A stretch of DNA of 64,000 nucleotides from a virus: positions 1-64,000 of IMG/VR virus record IMGVR_UViG_3300035181_001618; one strand, written 5' to 3'. The notes below the pieces were generated by a model. The model was not told the DNA's origin. It worked only from the letters and a program-made list of their open reading frames with translations, and did not search any database. This document shows positions 52,996 through 62,212 of this stretch, one piece after another. Position 1 is the first letter of the stretch; every line of letters begins with the position of its first letter. A program made the translations under genes and the position numbers.

Positions 52996-54080
52996 GCACT
53001 TACGACTTTTCTAAGCCAACAAACTACCTGAGCCGCCGGATGTTCCTTGACGGTCGCGTGACCGTTCAGCGCTTCGAGGAGGTTCGCTACCCAAAGATCG
53101 AGAAGTTCAATGACACGGCGGAGGGGTTTTTCTGGCGCCCGCAGGAAATCACCTTAATGAAGGACAAGACCGACTTTAAGGAGGCATCTGATGCCGTTCG
53201 GCACATCTTCACGAGTAACCTCCTTCGGCAAACAGCGCTCGATTCGATCCAGGGCCGAGGCCCAACTCAGGTCTTTACACCGATCGCTTCGATCCCTGAG
53301 CTTGAGCTGTTGTTCAACAACTGGGGTTTCTTCGAGGCGAACATCCACTCGAAGGCCTACAGCTGGATCATCCGTAACATCTACGGCCAGCCCAAGGATG
53401 AGTTCAACAAGATCCATGACACGGTCGAGATCGTGCAGATGGCTGCCAGGATCGGCGAGCACTATGATGAGCTTCATCGGCTTAATTCGCTGATCGCTAC
53501 CGGCCAACATGTGCATGAAGAGCTGCATGTCGACGCCATCTGGATGGCCCTTAACGCCAGCTACGCGCTCGAGGCGATCCGTTTCATGGTTTCATTCGCA
53601 ACCAGCCTCGGCATGGTTGAGAACAAGATCTTCATCGGCAACGGCAACATCATCAGCCTGATCCTGCAGGATGAGCTGCTGCACAAGGACTGGACCGCCT
53701 ACATCATCAACCAATGCGTTAAGGATGATGACCGGTTCAAAGCCGCCAAGGAGCGCTGCAAGGACAAGGCCTACCAACTTTACCTCGACGTGATCGCTGA
53801 GGAGAAGGCTTGGGCTGACTACCTGTTCAAGAAGGGCGTGGTCATAGGCTTGAATGCACAGATCATGAAGGACTTCGTGGATTGGACAGCCATTGACGTG
53901 CTGAAGGCCATCGGCGTCAAGTACACCGCGGTGGTGCCGAAGAGCAACCCGCTGCCCTGGTTCAACAAGCACTCGAACACCTCGATGAAGCAGACCGCGC
54001 TGCAGGAGAACGAGTCCACCGCTTACGTCATCGGAGCCCTCGACGATGAGCTTGACCTCAGCACACTCCCGACTCTCTGA
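52992..54080 (+). CDS. nrdB: Ribonucleotide reductase small subunit
   Basis: Carries the diiron/tyrosyl-radical cofactor. Recognised from LRQTALDSIQGRG (Asp ligand), FEANIHSKAYSWII (His119 and Tyr123, the presumed radical Tyr), ALEAIRFMVSF (Glu ligand) and QDELLHKDW (Glu and His ligands). The usual E-x-x-H of the first helix is here E-x-x-x-H, so the Glu ligand seems shifted by one residue. The length (362 aa) is normal. Start overlaps the degenerate gene. Confidence 0.92.
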   Translation: MSTYDFSKPTNYLSRRMFLDGRVTVQRFEEVRYPKIEKFNDTAEGFFWRPQEITLMKDKTDFKEASDAVRHIFTSNLLRQTALDSIQGRGPTQVFTPIASIPELELLFNNWGFFEANIHSKAYSWIIRNIYGQPKDEFNKIHDTVEIVQMAARIGEHYDELHRLNSLIATGQHVHEELHVDAIWMALNASYALEAIRFMVSFATSLGMVENKIFIGNGNIISLILQDELLHKDWTAYIINQCVKDDDRFKAAKERCKDKAYQLYLDVIAEEKAWADYLFKKGVVIGLNAQIMKDFVDWTAIDVLKAIGVKYTAVVPKSNPLPWFNKHSNTSMKQTALQENESTAYVIGALDDELDLSTLPTL

Positions 54081-54571
54081 CTACGAGCTTGAACTGCAGC
54101 GCGAGTACATGTCCGGGATAGTCCCGGTCAAGAGCCAGAAGCGCTGTGGCCCTCAAGCTGCAGCAGCTGCTAGTCGACTCAGGGATAGATACTTCCCTTA
54201 AGCAAATCGGCGCGTCAACACGAGCTCCGCTAAGCAGCAGGGCAACCTCATGCGTGTCAGTGTTAAGCTGCACACGAGTCGGCGACTACATCATCTCGGC
54301 GGCTGTGGTTTCAGACATCGCGGTTAACGCGCTAAACCTTCGCGAAGTTGAGCGGATAGCCGTAAAGGTCACCAGCTCAGGCTTTTTCAGGGTCGATCAG
54401 CCGATTCAAAACATCCTTGCTACCGTTGACCTAGCCCATACCTATATCATAGGCCACCTCCCTAAAACCCTAACCAACCATGTACACAGTCTACACCAAA
54501 GACGGCTGCCCCCAGTGCGACCGCGCAAAAGCCATGCTAACCTCCAAGAGCGAGCCGTTTCAAGCAGTTAA
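54046..54571 (+). pseudogene. Degenerate ALKLQQ-family gene between nrdB and glutaredoxin
   Basis: ATG 54046, inside the end of nrdB, opens M-S-L-T-S-A-H-S-R-L-S-D-Y-E-L-E-L-Q. The frame is lost near 54140; the +1 frame from GTG 54146 continues ALKLQQLLVDSGIDTSLK and a beta-rich domain (VSVLSCTRVGDYIISAAVV, FRVDQPIQNILATV). Its last 90 bases overlap glutaredoxin out of frame. Same family as 12220 and 52626. Confidence 0.5.
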
Positions 54572-54704
54572 GATCGGAGCTGACATCACACTCGAAGCCT
54601 TCCGTCAGCTTTACCCAGCCGTTAAAGCCGTGCCGTTCATCGTCGCTGAAGACCGGTCGGTCGGCGGCTTTAATGAACTTAGCAGGTTGCTGGCCGATAA
54701 ATAA
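54480..54704 (+). CDS. Glutaredoxin
   Basis: A 74-aa thioredoxin-fold protein with CPQC (residues 10-13), a VPFIV cis-Pro strand and a GGFNEL C-terminal motif. It supplies electrons to ribonucleotide reductase; the NrdA C-terminal Cys pair is its expected partner. The TAA stop overlaps a late-promoter element. Confidence 0.88.
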   Translation: MYTVYTKDGCPQCDRAKAMLTSKSEPFQAVKIGADITLEAFRQLYPAVKAVPFIVAEDRSVGGFNELSRLLADK

Positions 54705-54751
54705 GGGTACAACAATGCACGCATAGGCGTGCGAACCCTCACGCCTAGGAG
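54698..54751 (+). promoter_or_regulatory. Late promoter and leader with alternative hairpins
   Basis: TAAATA (54698-54703) overlaps the glutaredoxin stop. The leader contains two mutually exclusive hairpins: GCACGC-ATAG-GCGTGC (54717-54732) and TAGGCGTG-N8-CACGCCTA (54724-54747). The longer one ends at the first base of the AGGAG ribosome site (54747-54751). A four-codon ORF M-H-A-stop (54715-54726) spans the first hairpin. Confidence 0.5.
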
Positions 54752-54756
54752 CTCAC

Positions 54757-55050
54757 ATGTCCCTCACCGGAAAAGTTCACACCATCACGATCAACCGCAC
54801 CGGCCCGTCTGGTTCACCAGTCATCACCCTGGTTTCGTTCTCCGCAGTCGACTTCATCCATGAGTCGGGCGCCGCTACCGCAACTTCGGTCACGAAGGAC
54901 GACATCGCGATGACGATCAATGACACGTACACCGTCAAGATCGCTTACCCGAACGGCTCGGTGCCTGCAACCAGCACAACGCTGGCTAACCTGGTCACGG
55001 CCGCTTCAAGCGCTGTCACGACCAAGTACGGCGCTGGCGAACTCGCGTAA
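54757..55050 (+). CDS. Small structural-type protein, 97 aa
   Basis: Thr/Ser/Val-rich beta protein (M-S-L-T-G-K-V-H-T-I-T-I-N-R-T) with a strong AGGAG ribosome site, its own late promoter and an adjacent terminator, i.e. an isolated highly expressed cistron. Could be a decoration or tail protein. No family recognised. Confidence 0.6.
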   Translation: MSLTGKVHTITINRTGPSGSPVITLVSFSAVDFIHESGAATATSVTKDDIAMTINDTYTVKIAYPNGSVPATSTTLANLVTAASSAVTTKYGAGELA

Positions 55051-55095
55051 GCTGGTTCGGGTGATGCGCTACCCTTAAGTGCGAACTTAAAACCT

Positions 55096-55123
55096 AAAGG
55101 CCTGGTCAGTTGACCAGGCCTTT
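55096..55123 (+). terminator. Strong intrinsic terminator
   Basis: 12-bp perfect stem AAAGGCCTGGTC / GACCAGGCCTTT with loop AGTT, followed by TACTTTGC. It isolates the 97-aa gene from the fibre block. Confidence 0.75.
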
Positions 55124-55138
55124 TACTTTGCTCGATAA

Positions 55139-55144
55139 TAAATA
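55139..55144 (+). promoter_or_regulatory. TAAATA late element 5 bases before an ATG
   Basis: TAAATAGCAGC precedes ATG 55150; the predicted +1 is the A of the ATG. No Shine-Dalgarno. Starts the second virion block. Confidence 0.55.
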
Positions 55145-55149
55145 GCAGC

Positions 55150-56862
55150 ATGTCCCTCAATACCAACCTCGTAGAATACTGGCCGCTAACGACTAACAAT
55201 CTGGTCGGTTCATTCGGAGGCAACACCTTCTCACAAGGTGGCGGCTTGACATGGGACTCGACAAATTCATGCTGGACCGTAACTTCAGCTACGAATCCGT
55301 ACTTGCTGTGCACCACGATCACATTGGGCACGCCGTTTACTATAGCTGTACAGGCTTACGTTAACGGTGGTGCAAGCGGTGACTACACGTTCATCGGTTA
55401 CACGACAAGCGCAGGTAACTATTGGCAGCTTTATCAAACCGGTAGCACAAACACAGCAAGCGCTAAGACGCGTAACGGTGGCACCGCGGATGAAGCGCTA
55501 AGCGCCGCTCTTTCTGGAGCTGTTTATAACAACACGGCGTGTGTATACGGCGGTGCTACAAGTCGTCAGGTATACCTGGGTGGCACGCTGTCATCCGCTA
55601 ATACAACATCGGTTACACCTACGGGTAGCTCGAAGTACCTAACTATCGGCTCGATCTTTGACGGTACTACAGCGTCGGGCAATGTTAACACCGGCTGGCG
55701 TTTTAAGAATGTCGCTGTTTGGTCGCGTACGCTCACGCAAGCTGAGCTCGACGCATACTTTGCTGCGCCTGCTACAGTTCTCGGACCGACGATCAACAAC
55801 CAGCCATCAAGCGTAACTGTAACAGCAGGCGTTACGGCTACATTTACTGTTACCGCGACCGCAAATGCAGGCTCGCTGACTTATCAATGGCAGTGCAGCG
55901 TCAATAGCGGTTCGAGCTGGTCAAATGTCTCAACAGGTACTGGTGGCACGACAGCCTCTTATACAACCGCTGCAGCGACCGTTACAGGTGGCAGCGCAAA
56001 CAACGGCGACTGGTACCAGTGCGTAGTCACGGATAGCAACGGGTCGTCGACAACAACGGCTGCTACCTTGACAGTGGTTGTCGGCTTAAAGCCTGTTGTG
56101 CTTAAGAATGGTCGCTTGACCGTTATGCAAAGCGGAGACTTGATCGACCCGGCAGTCTTACCGTCTTCAAGCGGCGGTACAGGCATCAACGCTCGCGTGG
56201 CGTCAACAGCTAACCTGACCCTAACAGCTCCTGGCCCGACAATTGACGGTGTCATCATGGTGAGCGGTGACATGGTGCTGGTTAAGAATCAGACCACCGG
56301 CTCTCAAAACGGCGTCTACACTTACAACGGCTCAGCGTCAACGATGACGCGCATCTCAGGCCTGGATTCAAGCGCCGAAGCGATCACTGGCTTGCTGGTA
56401 ACCGTGGCTGAAGGCACCGCAAACGCCACAACGGTGTGGATGCTAAGCACCTACCAGCCGATCACCCTTAACACCACGTCCCTCGCCTTCACGCAGATCA
56501 GCCAGAACGGCACAGTCATAATCTCGACTGATGTGACCGTTGACTTCGGCACGATCCCAACTTATGCTAAGCAGTTCTCAATCTCCCTTGCAGGCCTACA
56601 GGTTGGTCAGCGTGTGCAGTGTGTCACCTCAGGCTACACACCAATCGGCGTCTACTTTGACGAGCATGAGTTCGGCGTGCTGCAATGGGTCGGCAAGGTC
56701 GTAACCGCTGACACGCTGCTGCTGCTAGGCACGTCTACAAGCCCGATCAAAGGCCAACGCATCTGCCAAGTGACGGCGAAGGTCGGCACATCGCAAATGT
56801 TCATCACGTCGGGTCAACCGACGGTTCCTGACTTCACGCTCCAAGCGGCTAACATCATCTAA
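55150..56862 (+). CDS. LamG/Ig-domain fibre protein, 570 aa
   Basis: Domains in order: LamG-like (about residues 1-205; VEYWPLTTNN, WRFKNVAVWSRTLTQAELDA), Ig-like (210-315; QPSSVTVTAGVTATFTVTA, WYQCVVTDSNG) and a phage-fibre region with VLVKNQTTGSQNGVYTYNG (from about 320). Typical of phage fibre or surface-binding proteins. Binds carbohydrate or host surface by inference. Confidence 0.75.
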   Translation: MSLNTNLVEYWPLTTNNLVGSFGGNTFSQGGGLTWDSTNSCWTVTSATNPYLLCTTITLGTPFTIAVQAYVNGGASGDYTFIGYTTSAGNYWQLYQTGSTNTASAKTRNGGTADEALSAALSGAVYNNTACVYGGATSRQVYLGGTLSSANTTSVTPTGSSKYLTIGSIFDGTTASGNVNTGWRFKNVAVWSRTLTQAELDAYFAAPATVLGPTINNQPSSVTVTAGVTATFTVTATANAGSLTYQWQCSVNSGSSWSNVSTGTGGTTASYTTAAATVTGGSANNGDWYQCVVTDSNGSSTTTAATLTVVVGLKPVVLKNGRLTVMQSGDLIDPAVLPSSSGGTGINARVASTANLTLTAPGPTIDGVIMVSGDMVLVKNQTTGSQNGVYTYNGSASTMTRISGLDSSAEAITGLLVTVAEGTANATTVWMLSTYQPITLNTTSLAFTQISQNGTVIISTDVTVDFGTIPTYAKQFSISLAGLQVGQRVQCVTSGYTPIGVYFDEHEFGVLQWVGKVVTADTLLLLGTSTSPIKGQRICQVTAKVGTSQMFITSGQPTVPDFTLQAANII

Positions 56863-56871
56863 GAGGTTCCC

Positions 56872-57255
56872 ATGTCCCAATATGCACAGTATGCGTCAAC
56901 CGTTGCGGCCGCAGCCGTTGTCATCAGCGCCGCTAACACAGCCCGTGACGGCACAGGCACGATCGTAGACGTGCTAACCGGTGGTTCAAGCGGTACTCGC
57001 ATTGATGACCTGACGGTCACGGCCCAAGGTACTACCACGGCCGGCGTAGTGCGCATCTTCGTTTCAGACGGCACGAACACGCGCTTGTGGAAGGAAATCC
57101 TGGTGCCGGCAAATACACCGTCAACGACCAACGCCACTTGGTCCTATAGCGTGTCTGACCTTGCGCTCATCATTAAGTCAGGCTGGAAGCTGCGCGCTAG
57201 CACTCACAACGCTGAGTCCTTCAACGTGCTTGTGACTCGGGCCGGTGACTTCTAA
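56872..57255 (+). CDS. Small virion protein, 127 aa
   Basis: Begins M-S-Q-Y-A-Q-Y-A-S-T-V-A and shows a beta-sandwich pattern (VRIFVSDGTNTRLWKEILVP, WSYSVSDLALIIKSGWKL). Common small protein type in phage tail regions. GAGGTTCCC precedes the ATG. TAATG overlap to the next gene. Confidence 0.6.
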   Translation: MSQYAQYASTVAAAAVVISAANTARDGTGTIVDVLTGGSSGTRIDDLTVTAQGTTTAGVVRIFVSDGTNTRLWKEILVPANTPSTTNATWSYSVSDLALIIKSGWKLRASTHNAESFNVLVTRAGDF

Positions 57256-58490
57256 TGAACAAGGGTGTGTTTGCGGGTGCAGGCGCAAGGCCTATTGTCG
57301 GCTTTGGCAAGCTGACTTACGGCATCGACTATCAGAACAAGGACTATGCACCCGTGATGGGTCAAAAGACCTATGTTACGAATGCACCTGCGGATCTTAA
57401 GAGGATCTATCCCAAGATCACGCTTAAACAGCACTTCACCCCGTTCTTGGTTGTCGACATCATTTGGACAGGGTCGTTGTGGGCGGCTATAAGCGCTACT
57501 CAATTTTCAACAACAACCGACTTTATCACGTGGTCATCGCCTGTTACACTGCCTGCAAATACAGGCTATGTTTGGCGTATGCTAGGCTATAACGGCTCGC
57601 AGTATGTCGTAATCGGCACAGCTATAGGAAAACGGTCACCCTTCGACACGCTTGGCGCCAGCGTCTATACAGCATATTCGACAGCCGGTACAACTTGGAC
57701 TGCAGGTTCGACGCTGACTGGCTTTTGCGCTTCAACAGGCGCGCTTATAAGCGCTCTCTTGTGGGACGGCACAGCTTGGATCGCTAGCATCATGCAGCAT
57801 GATTCATACCAAACTGATTATGGTGGCATGATTAGGTCGACTAACGGGTCAACTTGGACAACGGTGTTTAGCGGTCGTGACGTTAAGCATGTAAGCGGCA
57901 CAAGCTCATTGCTTTTAGCAACTACCGTACCAGGTACTACCGAAATCTATAAGTCAACAGACCATGGCGTGACTTGGACTCGTGCCGGATATGCTTCTAG
58001 CGCTCACCCGTTCTGCTATGTTAACAGCACGTGGGTAGTCTCTACTCGAAATGGTAGGCTGATGTCATCGGCTAACGGCACGTCCTGGACAGGCACCTTT
58101 AATCTAGCCGCGGGAGATGATGACAACATATTGGCGTGTGCAAATTCGCCGGTGATGAGCCTAGGCAGCTATTGGTTAAGAGCCTTTGTCAACATTAGTG
58201 CACGATCAGGCTATGACGATGTGCCATGCCAAGGCGAAAACTTGCTTTCAGTTAGCGCTGGGCTAGATCAAGTTCCGGTAGTATATGACTTTTACGAAGT
58301 TCCGATGATTTTGAATGGAGTGTATGCTGCTAATAGCAGGGCATTCATGTATACTAAATACTCAGCGGATGATGAATTCATGACGGCTCCATTTATCGGT
58401 GAAGTTATCATCGATCCATCTACTATGCAGGTACCGTTAATTACTTGGGACCTCTTAACAGCTAACAACCTTTACGTGAAGGTCAGATGA
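57255..58490 (+). CDS. Asp-box (BNR) beta-propeller-like protein 1, 411 aa
   Basis: Contains Asp-box-like S-x-D-x-G-x-x-W motifs (KSTDHGVTWTRAG, STNGSTWTTVF, SANGTSWTG) as in sialidase-type propellers. Starts M-N-K-G-V-F-A-G like the following gene. Probably binds host surface. Overlaps the next gene (ATGA). Confidence 0.65.
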   Translation: MNKGVFAGAGARPIVGFGKLTYGIDYQNKDYAPVMGQKTYVTNAPADLKRIYPKITLKQHFTPFLVVDIIWTGSLWAAISATQFSTTTDFITWSSPVTLPANTGYVWRMLGYNGSQYVVIGTAIGKRSPFDTLGASVYTAYSTAGTTWTAGSTLTGFCASTGALISALLWDGTAWIASIMQHDSYQTDYGGMIRSTNGSTWTTVFSGRDVKHVSGTSSLLLATTVPGTTEIYKSTDHGVTWTRAGYASSAHPFCYVNSTWVVSTRNGRLMSSANGTSWTGTFNLAAGDDDNILACANSPVMSLGSYWLRAFVNISARSGYDDVPCQGENLLSVSAGLDQVPVVYDFYEVPMILNGVYAANSRAFMYTKYSADDEFMTAPFIGEVIIDPSTMQVPLITWDLLTANNLYVKVR

Positions 58491-59692
58491 ATAAGGGTCA
58501 GCGAATCGGCTTTCGAGGCGACAAGAATCCAGCCGATGTAACCAACAGTGAAGTAGGTAAGCTTACCTACTCAATGCTAACGCATCCTGACGAGATCGAC
58601 CTTAACCAAGGTGGGCAACCCGTTGACACGTCTAAGATGACGTTGCTGCAACAGCAGCGCTTCGGTGTAGTTAACTCTACACCCATGCTGTTTGTTCCTG
58701 GCACTGATGTCTTGACCCTTGCGCCGGGCGCAATTGTATGCATAGGTGGCCCTGCATACCTCCTAGTCACTTATGACGCCAGCGGCGCGAATTTGCTAGT
58801 TTGGAAAACCGCTGACTTTGTTAATTGGGAGACATCATCAATTGCGTGGGCTAGCACCCAGTTTGCAGGTAGCATTTTATGGACAGGTAGCGAGTACCTA
58901 ATGTTCTGCTATGATTTTGTCAACACTCGCACATTTGGCTGCTATTCAGCGGACGGGTTGTCGGGTTGGACGCAATTCACAATTTCTATCACAGAAGCTT
59001 TGCTATCATATGGCAATGGCATCCAGTCAGCAGCTACTCAAACAAAGATCTTTACTACTTTGAAGAATGACAGCGGTGTAGTGGGAATACCGTTAGTAAT
59101 CAATAAGCCATTGTCAGCATCGCCGACGATGACCAGGAACCCCATTGTAGGTCCGGTGGGCTTTAAAATAACAGGTACCGGCCCAACTTCAAAGGGGGTC
59201 ATAGTTGACAATGCATATTACACAGAGGACATGTCAACCTTCACCAAGGTGCTCGAAAATGGATGGGTCGTAGAAGCTCTGCCTTACAATAAAAGCGGTC
59301 AGCTGTTCACGGCGTACAGGACATCAATGTCTTATACCCTCCAGATGCTAGTGTCAGCTGATGGGCTTAACTGGACTAAAGTGAGGCTGAATTCAATGAA
59401 TTCAACCGTAGGCTTTTTTGGGACTAACAAGCTGTTTAAGACAACAGACTCAACCGGACGGGCGATTTACGTTATTGGTCCATACATGTCATACGACCTT
59501 AAAACATGGACTAGCTACGATAATGCAAGAGTTTTGCTAGGCATCGGCTATAATGAAACGTTCATGCTTAATGATAACCTTTATTCAATCTCAAATTCGT
59601 CTCATTCGGTTGTTATTAAGCACGACTTTTCATTGATCAAAAAAGACATCATGCCCACTGAATACTCGGGCGCTAAGCTGAGAATCAAATGA
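58487..59692 (+). CDS. Asp-box-like protein 2, 401 aa
   Basis: M-N-K-G-Q-R-I-G-F-R-G start parallels protein 1. Degenerate Asp-box motifs (SADGLSGWTQF, SADGLNWTKV, DFVNWET) indicate the same propeller fold. ATGA overlaps at both ends. Receptor-binding role inferred from the family. Confidence 0.6.
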   Translation: MNKGQRIGFRGDKNPADVTNSEVGKLTYSMLTHPDEIDLNQGGQPVDTSKMTLLQQQRFGVVNSTPMLFVPGTDVLTLAPGAIVCIGGPAYLLVTYDASGANLLVWKTADFVNWETSSIAWASTQFAGSILWTGSEYLMFCYDFVNTRTFGCYSADGLSGWTQFTISITEALLSYGNGIQSAATQTKIFTTLKNDSGVVGIPLVINKPLSASPTMTRNPIVGPVGFKITGTGPTSKGVIVDNAYYTEDMSTFTKVLENGWVVEALPYNKSGQLFTAYRTSMSYTLQMLVSADGLNWTKVRLNSMNSTVGFFGTNKLFKTTDSTGRAIYVIGPYMSYDLKTWTSYDNARVLLGIGYNETFMLNDNLYSISNSSHSVVIKHDFSLIKKDIMPTEYSGAKLRIK

Positions 59693-62184
59693 CTCATAAG
59701 AGCCTTTACGGAGCAAATAAGAAGCGTAGCGTCAAGGGTGAAAGCAGTTATTTTGCTCTGCCTCCGCCGTCCAACAAGTTTAAGCGCACTGGCAGCTATG
59801 GCGACGGCATCTATAGCCTTACTGCATACAACGGCGGCATTCGCTTGCCAGGAGAACAGCTGCCATTTGACGCCCCTGGGATTTATAACAAAAAGGCCGA
59901 GGTTGTTACCTCCGTTGCCTTGCCGATAGCTGCGGGTGGCTATCAATGGAAGGTCGCTAACATAGACAGCTTAAAGATCTTAGCTGTGCCTTATAACCTC
60001 TATGGAAGCGATACGATCACTCAAGTTACATATTCGACGGACGGCGGTTCATCTTGGTCAATCGGTACTGTTTCTGATAAGCAGTATTCAGCTGTATGCG
60101 CTACAAGCGCCGCTTATTACATCCTCGCTACTACGGGTGAGATTTACACGTCTACAACAGGGGCTAGCTGGTCATATGTAGGTACAGTAACGGTACCTGA
60201 CTTGTCTCAGACAACGTCCGAATTCATCTTTAAGGCTGGTACCTTTTATGTATTTGCGGCTGCTTACAACACAAATGCTACAGCAGTAATTGCGTCATCA
60301 TCCGACTGCGTGTCTTGGTCATACGCATCTGATTCAACTATTAGCAAGGCATGGGCCTTTGCTGTCAATGACGCGGGAGTGCTTGCAGTAGCGGCAGTTC
60401 CCAGCTATAGCAGTTATCTCAACTATAACTACACGGCATTCTTCACAAATTCTACCGTTGGGGGTACATGGACTAGGCATAATTTGATTGGGTCAATCTA
60501 TTTCCAAGCATCTGACTTCACAGGACCGCTTAAGTCATATGGCAACTCATTTTACATGCTTGCCACAAACGGCGCTGTATACATCACTAATGATAACTTC
60601 ACAACGATCAAGAACTACGCAAATTTAGCGCAAGGCTTTGAAGCTAATGCATTGATGGCTTTGTCAAACAAATATGTGATCACAGGGTCTCTTAGCAATA
60701 GTACAGTTACAGGGATTTTGATTCGCGACTTAACGGAAAATCTTCAAGCTTCAGGCATTGAAGTTACACCGCTTAATGTCCAATATGAAGGCTTTATGTC
60801 CTTGTGCTTCAATGCTGTCACGCTCGATGACACGACGTTCGGTGTGTTCAATGCACCCTCTGTCGGCGTTGGCTTCTTTAAAAAGTTCACAATCGATAAG
60901 GCTAAGTCATATGCTGTGTTTCCATCACGCTTTGTGATGTTCCCTCAGCTTTCTGACTTTGCTGCCTCATACATCGCAATCGATGACAACGTAAACCCGG
61001 CAGACTATCCAGGGTATTCTACCATGGATTACAACCCAGGCTATGGCACTGCGCTTGAGGGCAAGTTTAAACAGTGCGACGGCTCATCGACATATAGCAA
61101 TGCATCAGCTAGCTTGAAGGCGCTATTTCCTAAAGTCAATGTAACTTTTTGCGGGGTGGTCGAGCGCTCCGCACTCGGCGCAGTTCACCTAGGCTCTTGC
61201 TATACAGGCTCGACAATCGTGTTGGTAAACGTAAACACGAATACAAACGACATCAGTATTATCACGTCGACTGATGAAGGCGCTACATGGACAGTCGCGC
61301 AAACAATTGCGGGTGCCGGCGTTGCCTATGCTGACTTGAATTTACCGTCACAAAGTTGCCTCGCATATGACGGCTCGACATATTACTTGGCCGCAACAAA
61401 CAGCATCAATCAAGGTGTCGTATACACGTTCACGTCTCCCTCCGGCGCCTTGACCGCGACATCACTCAACCCTACAAATTACCCTGGCGTGCAAAATTAC
61501 CGGGTTGTATCGGTGTCGTCGTCTAGCACTGTGGCGCTTGGTCATAACGGGAGTGTTTACCAAACTACTAACCATGGTGCTTCCTGGACGCTTATTACAA
61601 CCCTTACGGGTACGGTTAGCGCGGTCAATAACATCACGAAGATCGGCAGCGACTATTACGTGCTATGTTTGTATGGCATCTACAAGTCGTCAAACATGCT
61701 CTCGTTCACTGAGATTTCAGCGTCTACCGCTGCCGGATCAATCGCTTGCGAGTCACTTGTTTATCACATCCCTACAAACACGTGGATGACATATGACGTA
61801 AACCGATATACCGGCTACACCAGTACAGATAATATGACGACCTGGTCTGTGTCGCGGACGGGCTTGCGAGTGAACGCCCAATACACCATCGGCAACTACA
61901 TAATGGAACCTTACGGCCGGTATGCAGTTTCGCCGAACGGTCCGACATATGCGTTAAACATGCCCTTAGTGGACGTGTTTAGGCAACCTATCACAGGCGG
62001 ATACCCGCTTACCATCGGCTCTGGCAATCAGCTCATCCTTTGGAAGCAAAGTCTCTATCAGCCTATAGGCTTAACAACAACACCCTACATCCTGTCATTT
62101 GACACATCCGTAATGCAAATGCCCATGTCAGGCAACTCAACGGTTGATGAAGGCTTGGGATGCTGGATGCGCATCGTCGACTAG
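59689..62184 (+). CDS. Asp-box-like protein 3, 831 aa
   Basis: Largest of the three. Clear Asp boxes: YSTDGGSSWSIG, TSTDEGATWTV, TTNHGASWTLI, plus SSDCVSWSYA. The length suggests two propellers, with motifs in both halves. Ends with TAG, showing amber works as a stop. Likely a host-surface binding or glycan-recognising fibre tip. Confidence 0.65.
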   Translation: MTHKSLYGANKKRSVKGESSYFALPPPSNKFKRTGSYGDGIYSLTAYNGGIRLPGEQLPFDAPGIYNKKAEVVTSVALPIAAGGYQWKVANIDSLKILAVPYNLYGSDTITQVTYSTDGGSSWSIGTVSDKQYSAVCATSAAYYILATTGEIYTSTTGASWSYVGTVTVPDLSQTTSEFIFKAGTFYVFAAAYNTNATAVIASSSDCVSWSYASDSTISKAWAFAVNDAGVLAVAAVPSYSSYLNYNYTAFFTNSTVGGTWTRHNLIGSIYFQASDFTGPLKSYGNSFYMLATNGAVYITNDNFTTIKNYANLAQGFEANALMALSNKYVITGSLSNSTVTGILIRDLTENLQASGIEVTPLNVQYEGFMSLCFNAVTLDDTTFGVFNAPSVGVGFFKKFTIDKAKSYAVFPSRFVMFPQLSDFAASYIAIDDNVNPADYPGYSTMDYNPGYGTALEGKFKQCDGSSTYSNASASLKALFPKVNVTFCGVVERSALGAVHLGSCYTGSTIVLVNVNTNTNDISIITSTDEGATWTVAQTIAGAGVAYADLNLPSQSCLAYDGSTYYLAATNSINQGVVYTFTSPSGALTATSLNPTNYPGVQNYRVVSVSSSSTVALGHNGSVYQTTNHGASWTLITTLTGTVSAVNNITKIGSDYYVLCLYGIYKSSNMLSFTEISASTAAGSIACESLVYHIPTNTWMTYDVNRYTGYTSTDNMTTWSVSRTGLRVNAQYTIGNYIMEPYGRYAVSPNGPTYALNMPLVDVFRQPITGGYPLTIGSGNQLILWKQSLYQPIGLTTTPYILSFDTSVMQMPMSGNSTVDEGLGCWMRIVD

Positions 62185-62186
62185 CA

Positions 62187-62192
62187 TAAATA
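62187..62192 (+). promoter_or_regulatory. TAAATA late element before tail-fibre-like gene
   Basis: CATAAATAG just after the preceding TAG stop, then a leader with GAGGATC (ribosome site) to ATG 62213. Confidence 0.55.
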
Positions 62193-62212
62193 GCAACTAG
62201 AGGATCTCTTAC

